In this document: positions 31,451 through 41,400 of the stretch, piece after piece | Layout of the letters: the number at the start of each line of letters is the position of its first letter | Numbering within the stretch: the stretch's first letter is position 1 | Assembly: GCA_028290465.1 (NCBI GenBank) | Contig: JAQGJU010000094.1 | Coordinates: 1-64,000, forward strand | Source of the DNA: Xanthobacteraceae bacterium | GTDB taxonomy: Bacteria > Pseudomonadota > Alphaproteobacteria > Rhizobiales > Xanthobacteraceae | Length of the DNA stretch: 64,000 bases | Direction of reading: 5' to 3' | Program-made: the position numbers and the translations under genes | The notes under the pieces: generated by a model | The model's input: the letters and a program-made list of their open reading frames with translations, nothing else | What the model was told of the DNA's origin: nothing | The model's database searches: none

Positions 31451-32212
31451 TTAAAACGGCAGCAGTACGTCGAGCACCTGCTGGCCATAGCGCGGCTGCT
31501 GCACGTCGGTGAGCTGGCCGCGGCCGCCGTAAGCGATGCGGGCCTGGGCGATCTTCGACGAGTCGATGGTGTTGTCGCTTTCGATGTCTTCCGGCCGCAC
31601 CACGCCGGCGACGATCAATTCGCGCACTTCGAAGTTGACGCGAATTTCCTGGCGTCCCTCGATCACCAGATTGCCGTTCGGCAGCGTCTGCGTCACCACG
31701 CCGGCGACCACGGTGGACAGTTCTTCCTTGCGGTCGACGCTGCCTTTGCCTTCGCTGCTCGAGGCCGAGTCCGCGGTCAGGATGCGGGTCGGCACCGAGG
31801 TGTTCATGATCGGCACCTTGGTCTTGCCGAAGAAATTATCGACGCCGGAGTCCTCGGTGTTCTTCCGGCTGCGCGTGGTGTCGTTGGCAATTGCCGCCTT
31901 GTCGGTGAATTTCACCTTGACGGTCAGGATGTCGCCGACCTGATGCGCGCGCTGATCCTTGAAGAACGCGCGCGAGCCGTTGCGCCACAGCGAATTGGAA
32001 TTGTACGACGCCGCCTGCACGGCCGGCATCGGCATCTGCACCGGCTTGTAGCCGGCTTGCGCCACCGGGTTCTCGATCGCCGACAGCGCCGGCGCTTCGC
32101 CGATGTTCTTCAGGCGGTCGAACGATGAACAACCGCCGGCCATCGCGGCCAGTGCAATCGCAATGGCACGTGTGGAGATCGACGAAACGCGTATATCGAA
32201 CATGACGCTCAC
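31451..32212 (-). CDS. flgH: Flagellar L-ring lipoprotein FlgH
   Basis: 253 residues; forms the outer-membrane L ring. A lipoprotein signal ends in the lipobox-like MAGGC-SS. The mature chain has SLWRNGSRAFFKDQRAHQVGDILTVKVKFTDKA, FEVRELIVAGVVRPEDIESDNTIDSSKIAQARIAYGGRG and the terminal LLPF, all FlgH hallmarks. It overlaps the flgA stop by 4 bases (ATGA) and is last in flgF-flgG-flgA-flgH. Confidence 0.95.
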   Translation of the reverse strand: MSVMFDIRVSSISTRAIAIALAAMAGGCSSFDRLKNIGEAPALSAIENPVAQAGYKPVQMPMPAVQAASYNSNSLWRNGSRAFFKDQRAHQVGDILTVKVKFTDKAAIANDTTRSRKNTEDSGVDNFFGKTKVPIMNTSVPTRILTADSASSSEGKGSVDRKEELSTVVAGVVTQTLPNGNLVIEGRQEIRVNFEVRELIVAGVVRPEDIESDNTIDSSKIAQARIAYGGRGQLTDVQQPRYGQQVLDVLLPF

Positions 32213-33216
32213 TCTGCGGTGCGGCGCTGCGCCGACGGGGCGGCGCTGGCAAGGTTGGCGGCGAGGCGCGGCGACTGTGCCGTGACGGTGACCCGGCCGG
32301 AGCCGGTGACGGTGCCCTGGATGGTGCGCTTGGTCTGGACGTTCAGCACGTTGACGGTGTCGCCCTCGCGGCCGGACTCCATCGCCTTGCCGCGCGCCGA
32401 CAGGACGATGCCGGGCACTTCATAGATCAGCGTGACAGCCTCGTTGCGCACCACCATGTCGGGCTTGATGAGGTCGCCGTTGCGTAGCGCCTGGCCGGCG
32501 CGCAGGCTGCGCTTGGCCGTGAGACCGATCGTGCTGTTGGCTTCGGCGACCACGTCGAGGCCGCTTTCCTGCTTTGGCCGCCGCTCGATCACCACGTCGG
32601 CATGCCGGATCGTCTCGCCCGGGTTGACGCCGCGGGTCAGCACCGCCGCGTCGACGGTTTCGATCACGGTGCCGCTGATGCGCAGCGGTATCGGTCGCGC
32701 AGTGTCGCTGCCCGGCAGCTCAAGCTGGGCGAAGAACCGGTTGCTGCGCGGATCGTGTTGCACGCGCGTTACCAGCAGCGCGCCGACCGCCGACGGATCG
32801 ATGTGGTAGGTGCGCAGGATGTTGTCCGACGTGATGCTGAGATTCTCGGCATTGCCGACGCCGGGCAATTCGGCAAGCGCCGTGGCAAGCCGCGCCAGGA
32901 TTTCCTTGGACGAGATCGCGCGGCTGGCATGGGTGACTGAGACCGCATCGATGCCGGCGGTGTCGAACATATACAGATCGTGCGCGCGTACCGCCTCGAT
33001 GATGCTCTTGGTCGGTACCTTGCCGGTCTCGCCGGCATCGGGTGCGCGGAATATTGCGATGTCGGCCCGTGCGCCGGCATTGTCGAACAGGTCGCCGATG
33101 CGCACGACGTCGCTGGCGACGGTGACCGAACGCTTGAGCGTCGGGGTCGGCGTCTGCTGCGCCAGGGCCGGCGTCGTAACGCCGAGAACAGTCGCGAGGA
33201 TGAGGGTGCGAAGCAT
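32209..33216 (-). CDS. flgA: P-ring assembly chaperone FlgA
   Basis: 335 residues, with signal peptide MLRTLILATVLGVTTPALAQ. FlgA helps FlgI assemble in the periplasm. The C-terminal SAF-type domain is seen in VLTRGVNPGETIRHADVVIE, GLTAKRSLRAGQALRNGDLIKPDMVVRNEAVTLIYEVPGIVLSARGKAMESGREGDTVNVLN. It is longer than enterobacterial FlgA because of an extended N-terminal half. ATG 33216 is used; the longer open frame running to 34089 is a shadow of flgG. Confidence 0.9.
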   Translation of the reverse strand: MLRTLILATVLGVTTPALAQQTPTPTLKRSVTVASDVVRIGDLFDNAGARADIAIFRAPDAGETGKVPTKSIIEAVRAHDLYMFDTAGIDAVSVTHASRAISSKEILARLATALAELPGVGNAENLSITSDNILRTYHIDPSAVGALLVTRVQHDPRSNRFFAQLELPGSDTARPIPLRISGTVIETVDAAVLTRGVNPGETIRHADVVIERRPKQESGLDVVAEANSTIGLTAKRSLRAGQALRNGDLIKPDMVVRNEAVTLIYEVPGIVLSARGKAMESGREGDTVNVLNVQTKRTIQGTVTGSGRVTVTAQSPRLAANLASAAPSAQRRTAE

Positions 33217-33230
33217 GGCGGCGGCCCTTC

Positions 33231-34019
33231 TCAGCGGAACATGTTGGAGGTGGCTTGCAGCATCTGGTCGGTGGCGCTGATCACCTTGGCGTTCATCTCG
33301 TAGGCGCGCTGCGCGGCGATCAGATCGGAGATTTCCTTCACGGCCTCGACATTGGCCTGTTCGAGATTGCCCTGCTGCAGGTCGCCGAAGCCTTCGCCGC
33401 CCGGCGTGCCGTTCTGCGGTGTGCCGGAGGCCGGCGTTTCCATGAACAGATTGTCGCCGGTGGCCTGCAGGCCGGCCTTGTTGACGAACATCGACAGTTC
33501 GATCTGCCCGACCGCCGTCGACGTGTTGGTGCCGGGCAGGGTGACCGAGACCTGGCCCTGGGCACTGATGGTGATCGACGAAGCGTTCTGCGGAATAGTG
33601 ATGCCGGGCTGCACCACATAGCCGTGCGCCGTGACCAGGCGGCCCTGCGCATCCATTTCGAACGAACCGTCGCGCGTGTAGGCGGTGCGGCCGTCCGGCA
33701 GCGTGATTTTGAAGAAGCCTTCGCCGCGGACCGCGACGTCGAGATCCTTGTCGGTCGGCAGCAGCGAGCCCTGGCTCATGATGCGGGGCGTCGCCACCGT
33801 CTTGACGCCGGCGCCGAGCTCGATGCCGGCCGGCACCATGGTGCCCTGGTCCGAAGTCTGCGAGCCGGCCCGGCGCACATGTTCGTACAACAGGTCCTGA
33901 AACTCGGCGCGCTGGCGCTTGTAGCCAGTGGTGCGCATGTTGGCGATGTTGTTGGAGATGACCTGGACATTGAGTTCCTGGGCCATCATTCCGGTAGCGG
34001 CGCTGTGCAGTGCACGCAT
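33231..34019 (-). CDS. flgG: Distal rod protein FlgG
   Basis: 262 residues. N-terminus MRALHSAATGMMAQELNVQVISNNIANMRTTGYKRQRAEFQDLLYE and C-terminus NVEAVKEISDLIAAQRAYEMNAKVISATDQMLQATSNMFR are the standard FlgG helices. LPTDKDLDVAVRGEGFFKI is the usual internal landmark. It is second in flgF-flgG-flgA-flgH. Confidence 0.96.
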   Translation of the reverse strand: MRALHSAATGMMAQELNVQVISNNIANMRTTGYKRQRAEFQDLLYEHVRRAGSQTSDQGTMVPAGIELGAGVKTVATPRIMSQGSLLPTDKDLDVAVRGEGFFKITLPDGRTAYTRDGSFEMDAQGRLVTAHGYVVQPGITIPQNASSITISAQGQVSVTLPGTNTSTAVGQIELSMFVNKAGLQATGDNLFMETPASGTPQNGTPGGEGFGDLQQGNLEQANVEAVKEISDLIAAQRAYEMNAKVISATDQMLQATSNMFR

Positions 34020-34039
34020 GATGATTCTCCCTGAGCCGC

Positions 34040-34810
34040 TTAATTCGGAACTTCGGCGAGCCGATCGATAGCGGCCTTACGCAAGTCACTCTCGCTCTGC
34101 AGCATGGTGGCGATCTGGGTGTAGCTGCGCGTCACGTCGATCAGCCGCGACATTTCCAGCACGCTCTTGACGTTGGATTTCTCGATCACGCCTTGCGAGA
34201 CCTTGACGTCCTGGCCCGCGGCCTGCTGCTGCACGCCCTGCGGCGCGTTGAACATGCTGGAGCCGTCCTTCTCCAGCCGGTATTCCTGAGCGAAGGCGAC
34301 GAGGCGCAATTTGCCGCGCGGCGAGTCCGCATTGGCATTGGCGCCTTCGCGCACTGTGATCGAACCGTCGGCCGCGATGTTGATGTCGCGGTCGCCGCTT
34401 TGGAACAGGATCGGCCCGCCGGTGCCGAGCACGCGGTCGCCTTCGCTGGTCACCAGTTCGCCCGCGGCGCTGATCTGAAAGGCGCCGTTGCGGGTGTAAC
34501 GCTCGCCGCGCGCGGTCTGCACCGCCATGAAGCCCTTGCCGTCGATGGCGACGTCGAGCGGATTGCCGGTGGTCTGCATCGCGCCGGGGCTGAAGTCATG
34601 GAAGGTGGCGCGGTCGTGCACATAGCTCAGCCGCCGGTCGGGGCCCTGGAAATTGTTGGCCCGCGCAACCGGCATCAGGAATTCCTGAAATACCGCGCCG
34701 TCGGCCTTGAAGCCGGTCGTATTGATGTTCGCGACGTTGTTCGACACCACGTCCATTTCGCGGGCGAGCGCCATCTGTTTCGACAATCCGATGAGAAGTG
34801 AATTCTCCAT
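34040..34810 (-). CDS. flgF: Proximal rod protein FlgF
   Basis: 256 residues. MENSLLIGLSKQMALAREMDVVSNNVANINTTGFK opens the D0 domain; GNPLDVAIDGKGFMAVQTARGERYTRNGAF is the FlgE/F/G core; the end SNVKSVLEMSRLIDVTRSYTQIATML closes it. It is first in its operon, 100 bases downstream of a sigma-54 promoter. Confidence 0.94.
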   Translation of the reverse strand: MENSLLIGLSKQMALAREMDVVSNNVANINTTGFKADGAVFQEFLMPVARANNFQGPDRRLSYVHDRATFHDFSPGAMQTTGNPLDVAIDGKGFMAVQTARGERYTRNGAFQISAAGELVTSEGDRVLGTGGPILFQSGDRDINIAADGSITVREGANANADSPRGKLRLVAFAQEYRLEKDGSSMFNAPQGVQQQAAGQDVKVSQGVIEKSNVKSVLEMSRLIDVTRSYTQIATMLQSESDLRKAAIDRLAEVPN

Positions 34811-34909
34811 CGTAGCTTCTCCCCTTTCGACACCTCGCCGCCCTCCCAGGCGCCGACCGCATCGGTCAGGCCGCCAGCTCTCCCAAGCCGCGGCTCGACA
34901 AGGAGATCA

Positions 34910-34924
34910 GCAGGATGCGTGCCA
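34910..34924 (-). promoter_or_regulatory. Sigma-54 promoter of the flgF-G-A-H operon
   Basis: On the minus strand TGGCACGCATCCTGC: consensus TGGCACG, GG and GC ten bases apart, CTGC in place of TTGC. Leader about 88 bases. Confidence 0.75.
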
Positions 34925-35050
34925 ATAGGGAAAATTGAATAAAAACAATCAGATGACCGAAAACGCGTGGTTAACCAACCCGGCAATAGAGGCCGTTGCG
35001 ACCGCCCAACCCGGCAAAATTTTCCTGCCTGAAGGCCGCTGGCAAGTTTC

Positions 35051-35060
35051 TGTTAACCAT
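35051..35060 (+). promoter_or_regulatory. CtrA-type half-site upstream of fliL
   Basis: TGTTAACCAT, identical to the two sites upstream of fliC1, 100 bases before the fliL ATG. Confidence 0.5.
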
Positions 35061-35159
35061 TCCGCACCTAACGTCGGAACGAAGGCGCCGAGGGGGCGCG
35101 GCGGCTGACTGTAGGCCATTGGACCCCCTCTTGTGCCGCAACAAGCGGAGCTTGACCTG

Positions 35160-35651
35160 ATGTCTGCCACCGACGCCACTGCGGAAGTCGACGCCGGGGA
35201 AGGCAAACCCAAGAAGAAGCTTCCGCTCAAGCTCATCCTGATGGCCGTCGGCGGGCTGCTGGTGCTGGGTGGCGGCGGTTTCGGCGCCTACAAATTCTTC
35301 GGCCACAAGGCCGAGCCGAAGCCTGCGGTCGTCGTGGTCAAGCCGCCGGTGTTCTTCGAACTGCCCGACATTCTGGTCAATCTGTCCAGCTCCGGCAGCG
35401 ACCGCACCCAATACCTCAAGGTCAAAGTCGTGCTGGAACTGCCGGATCTGCTGCTCAAGGAGCAGATCACGCCGGTGATGCCGCGCGTCATGGACGCGTT
35501 CCAGACCTATCTGCGTGAACTGCGGCCGACCGATCTCGACGGCTCAGCCGGCCTGTACCGGCTGAAGGAGGAGTTGACCCGGCGGGTCAACGCCGCCGTG
35601 GCGCCGGGCCGGATCAACGCGGTGTTGTTCAAAGAAATCGTCGTTCAGTAA
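35160..35651 (+). CDS. fliL: Flagellar basal body protein FliL
   Basis: 163 residues from ATG 35160; GTG 35133 is an alternative. A short cytoplasmic N-terminus with KPKKKLPLK precedes one membrane helix (LILMAVGGLLVLGGGGFGAYKFF). The periplasmic stomatin-like domain follows (FFELPDILVNLSS...TQYLKVKVVLEL). FliL surrounds the stator near the MS ring. It is first of the run fliL-fliM-DUF6468-motE. Confidence 0.9.
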   Translation: MSATDATAEVDAGEGKPKKKLPLKLILMAVGGLLVLGGGGFGAYKFFGHKAEPKPAVVVVKPPVFFELPDILVNLSSSGSDRTQYLKVKVVLELPDLLLKEQITPVMPRVMDAFQTYLRELRPTDLDGSAGLYRLKEELTRRVNAAVAPGRINAVLFKEIVVQ

Positions 35652-35663
35652 CGGTCACCGGCC

Positions 35664-36890
35664 ATGCCAACGCAAGACCAAATCGATCAGGACGCGCTGG
35701 CAGCCGAGTGGGGCCTCGCCCTCGAAGCCGAGGACACCCCGCCGAAGCCTGCGGTACGCCCGCCACCGCCCGAGATGACGGGCGAGGACGGCGAGAATGG
35801 CGATGCCATGGCGGCCGAATGGGCCGCGATGGTCGACGACAACAGCCAGTTCATTCAGGCCGCCAAGGGCGGCGCCGAGCGTATCCTCAACCAGGAGGAA
35901 ATCGACTCGCTGCTGGGCTTCAGCCTGGCCGACGTCACGCTCAACGACAATTCCGGCATTCGGGCGATCATCGATTCCGCGATGGTCTCCTACGAGCGTC
36001 TGCCGATGCTCGAAATCGTCTTCGACCGGCTGGTCCGGCTGATGACGACGAGCCTGCGCAATTTCACCTCCGACAACGTCGAAGTCTCGCTCGACCGCAT
36101 TACTTCGGTGCGGTTCGGCGACTATCTGAATTCGATTCCGCTGCCCGCCATCCTGGCGGTATTCCGCGCCGAGGAATGGGACAATTTCGGGCTGATCACC
36201 GTCGATTCCAGCCTGATCTACTCGATCATCGATGTGCTGCTCGGCGGCCGCCGCGGCCAGAGCGCGATCCGCATCGAAGGCCGCCCCTACACCACGATCG
36301 AAACAAATCTGTGCAAGCGGATGATCGAGGTCGTGCTGGCCGACGCCGAACTGGCGTTCAAGCCGTTGTCGCCGGTCAAGTTCAATATCGACCGGCTTGA
36401 AACCAATCCGCGCTTTGCCGCGATCTCGCGTCCGGCCAACGCCGCCATTCTGGTGCGGCTGCGCATCGACATGGAAGACCGCGGCGGCAATATCGAATTG
36501 CTGTTGCCCTATGCGACCATCGAACCGATCCGCGGCGTTCTCCTCCAGATGTTCATGGGCGAGAAGTTCGGCCGCGATCCGATCTGGGAAGGCCATCTGG
36601 CCACCGAGATCGGCCACGCCGCGATCGCGGTCGAAGCGGTGTTGTATGAAGCCAAGCTACCGCTGCGCCAATTGTTGAGTCTCAAGGTCGGCGACACGCT
36701 GATGCTGGGCCTCAGACCGGATGCGCTGGTCAGCGTGCGCTGCGGTAACGTCACCTTGACCGAAGGCCGCATGGGACGGGTCGGCGAACAGGTCGCCGTG
36801 CGTGTCGCCAAACCCCTGCAAAAGCCAAGAACCACGCTCGCCATGTTTGAAAAGGCGGACGGCGCGACAACCCGGATGGAGGCACAATGA
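35664..36890 (+). CDS. fliM: Flagellar switch protein FliM with N-terminal extension
   Basis: 408 residues. The CheY-binding peptide LNQEEIDSLLGF sits at about 75-86, whereas in E. coli it is within the first 16 residues. The extra N-terminus is acidic and Pro-rich and contains a look-alike (TQDQIDQDAL, 3-12) and two AAEW motifs (13-16 and 50-53). The middle CheC-like domain (YERLPMLEIVFDRLVRLMTTSLRNFTSDNVEV) and C-terminal SpoA domain (LPLRQLLSLKVGDTLMLGLRPDALVSVRCGN) are complete. fliN is not adjacent. Its stop overlaps the next start (ATGA). Confidence 0.94.
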   Translation: MPTQDQIDQDALAAEWGLALEAEDTPPKPAVRPPPPEMTGEDGENGDAMAAEWAAMVDDNSQFIQAAKGGAERILNQEEIDSLLGFSLADVTLNDNSGIRAIIDSAMVSYERLPMLEIVFDRLVRLMTTSLRNFTSDNVEVSLDRITSVRFGDYLNSIPLPAILAVFRAEEWDNFGLITVDSSLIYSIIDVLLGGRRGQSAIRIEGRPYTTIETNLCKRMIEVVLADAELAFKPLSPVKFNIDRLETNPRFAAISRPANAAILVRLRIDMEDRGGNIELLLPYATIEPIRGVLLQMFMGEKFGRDPIWEGHLATEIGHAAIAVEAVLYEAKLPLRQLLSLKVGDTLMLGLRPDALVSVRCGNVTLTEGRMGRVGEQVAVRVAKPLQKPRTTLAMFEKADGATTRMEAQ

Positions 36891-37339
36891 GCCACGGATT
36901 CGGAATTATCATCGAAGGCGTCGTCTCAGTCCTGCTGTTGCTGACCATCAGCTACTGCATGCTGCTGAACAGCCGCTTAAAACGGTTCAGGGCCGACGAG
37001 CAGTCGCTCAAGGCGACCATCTCGGAATTGATCACCGCGACCGAAATCGCCGAACGCGCTATCGCCGGATTGAAGCTGACGGTGCGCGAATGCGACAAGA
37101 ATCTCGGCGAGCGGCTGCGCACCGCCGAGCGCTTCTCGGCCGACATTGCGCTGCAGATTTCGGCCGGCGAAAAGGTGGTGCAACGGCTGTCGCGCATCGC
37201 CGTCGCGGCGCGCGTCGAGCCGGAAGCGCCGGCTCCGGCTTCGGCGCCGGTTTCCGAAACCCAGTCCATGGTGGCGGCCGCGCAGGCCTTCGCTGAACGG
37301 GCTCGGACCCGCACCCGCGTCAACGGCATCGCCGCATGA
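36887..37339 (+). CDS. DUF6468 membrane-anchored protein of the fliM operon
   Basis: 150 residues. One N-terminal membrane helix (FGIIIEGVVSVLLLLTISYCMLL) leads into a long coiled coil (RLKRFRADEQSLKATISELITATEIAERAIAGL). The C-terminal stretch is Ala/Pro-rich. From memory this is the DUF6468 family, found next to fliM and motE in alphaproteobacteria; its role is unknown. Four-base overlaps on both sides (ATGA) tie it to FliM and MotE synthesis. Confidence 0.75.
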   Translation: MSHGFGIIIEGVVSVLLLLTISYCMLLNSRLKRFRADEQSLKATISELITATEIAERAIAGLKLTVRECDKNLGERLRTAERFSADIALQISAGEKVVQRLSRIAVAARVEPEAPAPASAPVSETQSMVAAAQAFAERARTRTRVNGIAA

Positions 37340-38280
37340 TCTCATTCGCGCGCAACATGCGGCTGCTGCCCGTCGTGTTGATCGCGATCGTATGCCTGTT
37401 TGCGCTCAAGGTGCTCGGGCTGGTGCTGGAGGGCGGTTATACGTTTGTCGATGCGGGATTGGTCAAGGACGATTCAGTCGAGACCACCGGATCGATCGTC
37501 AGCGACGTTCCGCCGCGCATCAATGTGCCGGCGCAGGTCGATGCCGGACTGACCACTGCGCCACGTGCCGATGCTCCGGCCCCATGGGCGCAACGCATGT
37601 ACAATTTTCCGGACGGCTCGAACGCCGGCACGAGTGCCAGCATTCCGATCAGTCCAAGCCAGAGTCCCGGCGCCGCCTTGGCCCAAAGCCGTGCGCGCGA
37701 CGACATCACCGGTTCGGCTGGTCCGAAGCCGGACAAGCCGGCCGAGCCCAAGCCTGCCGCGGCCAAAGCTCCCGAAGCCAAGCCGGACGGCACGCCGGTG
37801 TCGCTGGACGCCGGGCGATTGGCCTCGGCGGCCGAACGAGCTCTCCTTGAACGGTTGCAGGAGCGCCGCCAGGAACTGGAGGCCCGTGCCCGCGAACTTG
37901 AAATCCGCGAGAACCTGCTGAAAGTCGCCGAAAAGCGCCTGGAAGTGCGGGCCGGCGAACTCAAGGAAGTCGAGGGACGGGTTCAAGCCGCCAACGGCAA
38001 GAAGGATGAGGGCGAGGCGGAGCGCTATAAGGGTCTCGTCACCATGTATGAGAACATGAAGGCGAAGGACGCCGCCAAAATATTCGACCGGCTCGAGATG
38101 CGGGTGCTGCTCGAAGTGGTCAGCCAGATCAACCCGCGCCGCATGTCCGATATTCTCGGCCTGATGACCCCGGAAGCCGCCGAAAAGCTGACCGTCGAGC
38201 TCGCCAACCGTGGCAAGGGCGAGCGCGGAGCGGCGCCCAACGAATTGCCGAAAATCGAAGGCCGGCCGAGCGGGACCTGA
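37336..38280 (+). CDS. motE: MotE-family periplasmic chaperone
   Basis: 314 residues. An N-terminal membrane helix (LLPVVLIAIVCLFALKVLGLVLEGGY), a Pro/Ala-rich linker, a coiled coil (RLQERRQELEARARELEIRENLLKVAEKRLEVR) and a C-terminal MgtE-N-like domain (YENMKAKDAAKIFDRLEMRVLLEVVSQINPRRMSDILGLMTPEAAEKLTVEL) follow in order. This is the MotE layout. In Sinorhizobium MotE stabilises the periplasmic motility protein MotC. No motC-like gene is recognised adjacent unless the large protein downstream takes that place. Confidence 0.85.
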   Translation: MISFARNMRLLPVVLIAIVCLFALKVLGLVLEGGYTFVDAGLVKDDSVETTGSIVSDVPPRINVPAQVDAGLTTAPRADAPAPWAQRMYNFPDGSNAGTSASIPISPSQSPGAALAQSRARDDITGSAGPKPDKPAEPKPAAAKAPEAKPDGTPVSLDAGRLASAAERALLERLQERRQELEARARELEIRENLLKVAEKRLEVRAGELKEVEGRVQAANGKKDEGEAERYKGLVTMYENMKAKDAAKIFDRLEMRVLLEVVSQINPRRMSDILGLMTPEAAEKLTVELANRGKGERGAAPNELPKIEGRPSGT

Positions 38281-38439
38281 CGTCGTCCCCGGCAACCCAA
38301 ATCGTTTAGATCCTCCGACTGCGCCTAATACTTAGCGGTTTGTGCGCGACGGTTAACGCGCCTTAAACGCCCCTGTCCTAAGCTCGCGCGTCCTCCGTCT
38401 GTTGGTGTCGGCGGATGTGTTGCGTGCGTGGGCGGCGTT

Positions 38440-41400
38440 ATGGCGTTGCGGTCAGTCAGTTCAAACAGCGTTCGCGGGGCGGCACGTGCCGAACCGCGTC
38501 TCGACTGGTATGCGCTGATACGCGCTTGGCTGCTCGTGGCGGCCGTCGCCGTCGGGCTTACGATTGCCCTCTCGGCCGGCGCCCGCGCCCAAATACCGGC
38601 GTCCGCGGTCAAAGGTGAGGCCACGGTCAATACCAAGGGCGGCTATGCCCGTCTGGTGTTTCATCTCGCCGAGGACGTCGAATCGACGGTCCGCACCAGC
38701 GGCTCGATTATCGTCATCACCTTCAAGCGGCCGGTCGACGTCGCGGTCGAACGTCTCAACACCGTGGCGCCGGGCTATATCAGCGCCGCGCGCCGCGATC
38801 CGGACGGCACCGGCATTCGGCTGGCGCTGGCGCAGAAAGTCACCGTCAATACCATCGCGGCTGGGGAACGGCTGTTCGTCGACCTGCTGCCGGAAAGCTG
38901 GGCCGGCCTGCCGCCCGGCCTGCCCGCAGAGGTGGTCGAGGAATTGGCGCGCCGTGCCCGCGAAGCCGAGCGGAAAAACCGTCAGCAGGAATTGTTGGCG
39001 CGCCAGCGCAAGCAGGTGCCGATCCGGGTGCGCGTTGCGTCGCAGCCGACCTTCACACGCTATGTATTCGAACTTCCGGGCCTGACCGGGGTTTCGGCCG
39101 ACCGCAACAAGGACAAGCTCTCGCTGCTGTTCGACGCCGTGATGAAGTTCGACCTCGCCGATGCGCAGGCGGCGTTGCCGCCATCGGTCGCGACCATCAG
39201 TTCCGAGACCGAGCAGGAAACCACCGTGGTGAAGTTCGGCTTCATCGGTAAGGTCGACGTCCGCACGTTCCGCGAGGACAGTAACTACGTCGTCGATGTC
39301 GGCACGCCCGACGGGCAGGAAGTCAAAAGCGAGACGTCGGTGCGGCCCGAGGATATTGCGATGCTGGCCCGCAGGACGCCGACGCCGCCGACCGTCGCCG
39401 CGCCGGCCACCGTGCCGGCGAAGGTTGAAGCCGCCAAGCCAGCGGCGCCCGCGGCTGCGGCTGTGGCGGCCGCGCCGGCGGCAGCTCCGCAAGCTGCCGT
39501 CCCATCTGTCGCAGCGCCGCCCGCCGCAACTTCACCTGCCGCAACGCCACCGGCTGCCGAACCCGCGAAGCAACCGGCCGCGCCGGCTGCCACCGCGATG
39601 CCGTCCGCCGGACAAACCGGCCTCGTCGTCGAGACCGGACGCCACGGCGACAATCTGCGGGTCACCTTTCCATTCCGCACGCCGACCCCGATGGCGGTGT
39701 TCCGCCGCTCTGACACGCTGTGGCTGGTGTTCGACACGCCGGAGCGCATCGATCTCGCGGCGCTGCAGGCCGAGCAGAGCCGGACCGTTCGAGCCGCCGA
39801 AGTGACTGAACTGCCCGGCGCCAAAGTGGTGCGCCTCAAGCTCGAACGGCCGCGCCTGGCGAGCCTGACCGCCGAAGGCGCCTCCTGGCTGGTGACCATC
39901 GGCGACAGTGTCGCCGAACCGCCAAAGCCTCTGGCCGTCAGCCGCAATCTCAATGGCGCGCGGGCCAATCTCAGTATCTCATTCGACGAGCCGCAAAAGA
40001 TGCACCGTGTCACGGATCCGGACATCGGCGATACGCTGCTGGTCGTCACCGCGCTTGGTCCGCCGCGCGGCTTTCTCAAGCCGCAGGACTTCGTCGAATT
40101 GCGCGCGCTGGCCTCGACGCATGGCGTCGCAATTCAGCCGCTGGCCGACGACCTGACGATGGAGCTGGCGCCCGACAAGATCATACTTGGCCGGCCCAAC
40201 GGACTGTCGCTGTCGAGCATCGGCGTCGGCGGCCGGCGCAACAATTCGTTCCGGCCATTGATGTTCGATCCGCAGATCTGGGGCACCGACCGCACCGCGC
40301 TGTTCCCGGAGCAGCAAGCCAAGCTCGCGGCGGCGGCCGCGCAGGCGCCGGAGAACAAGCGCGCCGTGGCGCGGATTGATCTCGCGAAGTTCTACCTCGC
40401 GCGCGACATGTATCCCGAGGCCAAGGGCGTGCTGAATGTCGTGATCGGCGATACTTCGCCGAACGCGGCCGAGGACGTCAGCGCGCTGGTGTTGCGCGGC
40501 GTCGCCAGCATCCTGATGGATCGCCCCGAGGAGGGCCTCAAGGATCTGTCCAATCCGCTGATCGGCAATCAATATGACGCGCCGTTGTGGCGCGCCTTTG
40601 CGTATGCCCGCCAGGGCCGCTGGTCGGAAGCGCGCGACACCTTCAAGGGCGTCGAGGCTTCGATGGGCGCCTTGCCGGTCGAACTGCAGCGCAAGGCCCT
40701 GATCGAAGCATTGCGCGCCTCGATCGAGGTGCGCGATTTCGCCGGCGCCGGCCGGCGGCTCAACGAATTCGAACTGGTCGGCACGCCGCGCGAACTGGAG
40801 CCGGCCGTGGCGGTGCTGACCGGACGGGTGGCCGAAGGTCTGGGGAAGACCGAGGATGCGCTCAACGCGTTCCACACCGCGGCGGATTCATGGGACCGTC
40901 GTGCCGCCGCGCAGGGGCAGTTGCGTGAACTGACGCTGCGCTTCACCAATGGCGACATCAAGCGTCCCGAGCTGATCACCGACCTGGAGACCTTGACCAC
41001 GGTCTGGCGCGGCGACGAGACCGAAGTCGAGGCGCTGGCGCTGCTGGCCAAGCTATACACGCAGGATGGCAGCTATCGTAACGCGTTCAACGTGATGCGC
41101 ACCGCCCTGATGGCGCATCCGAACTCGGACATGACGCGCCGCATCCATGACGAAGCAGCGCTCACGTTCGACTCGCTGTTCCTGGCCGGCAAAGGCGACT
41201 CGATGCCGGCAATCGATGCGCTCGCCCTGTTCTACGACTTTCGCGAATTGACGCCGATCGGCCGGCGCGGCGATGAAATGATCCGCCGCCTGTCCGACAG
41301 GCTGGTGTCGGTCGATCTGCTCGACCAGGCGTCCGAACTGCTGCAGCATCAGGTCGATCACCGGCTTCAGGGCGCCGCCCGTGCCCAGGTGGCGACACGG

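Larger units (their letters stand above)
34811..35159. other. Divergent regulatory region between flgF and fliL
   Basis: 349 bases without a gene. It holds the sigma-54 promoter of flgF, a GTTAAC at 34970-34975 (in GGTTAACCAA) and TGTTAACCAT at 35051-35060. No sigma-54 site faces fliL, so that side may be CtrA-controlled. Confidence 0.6.

Noticed and set aside
32209-34089. A 626-codon minus-strand frame joining flgG and flgA sequence
   Set aside because: Its first half is flgG read in a wrong frame. Only the part from 33216 (FlgA) is real.
38352-38368. TTAA-N6-TTAA upstream of the 1199-residue protein as a CtrA box
   Set aside because: The spacer is six rather than seven bases, so it was not listed, though it keeps GTTAAC.
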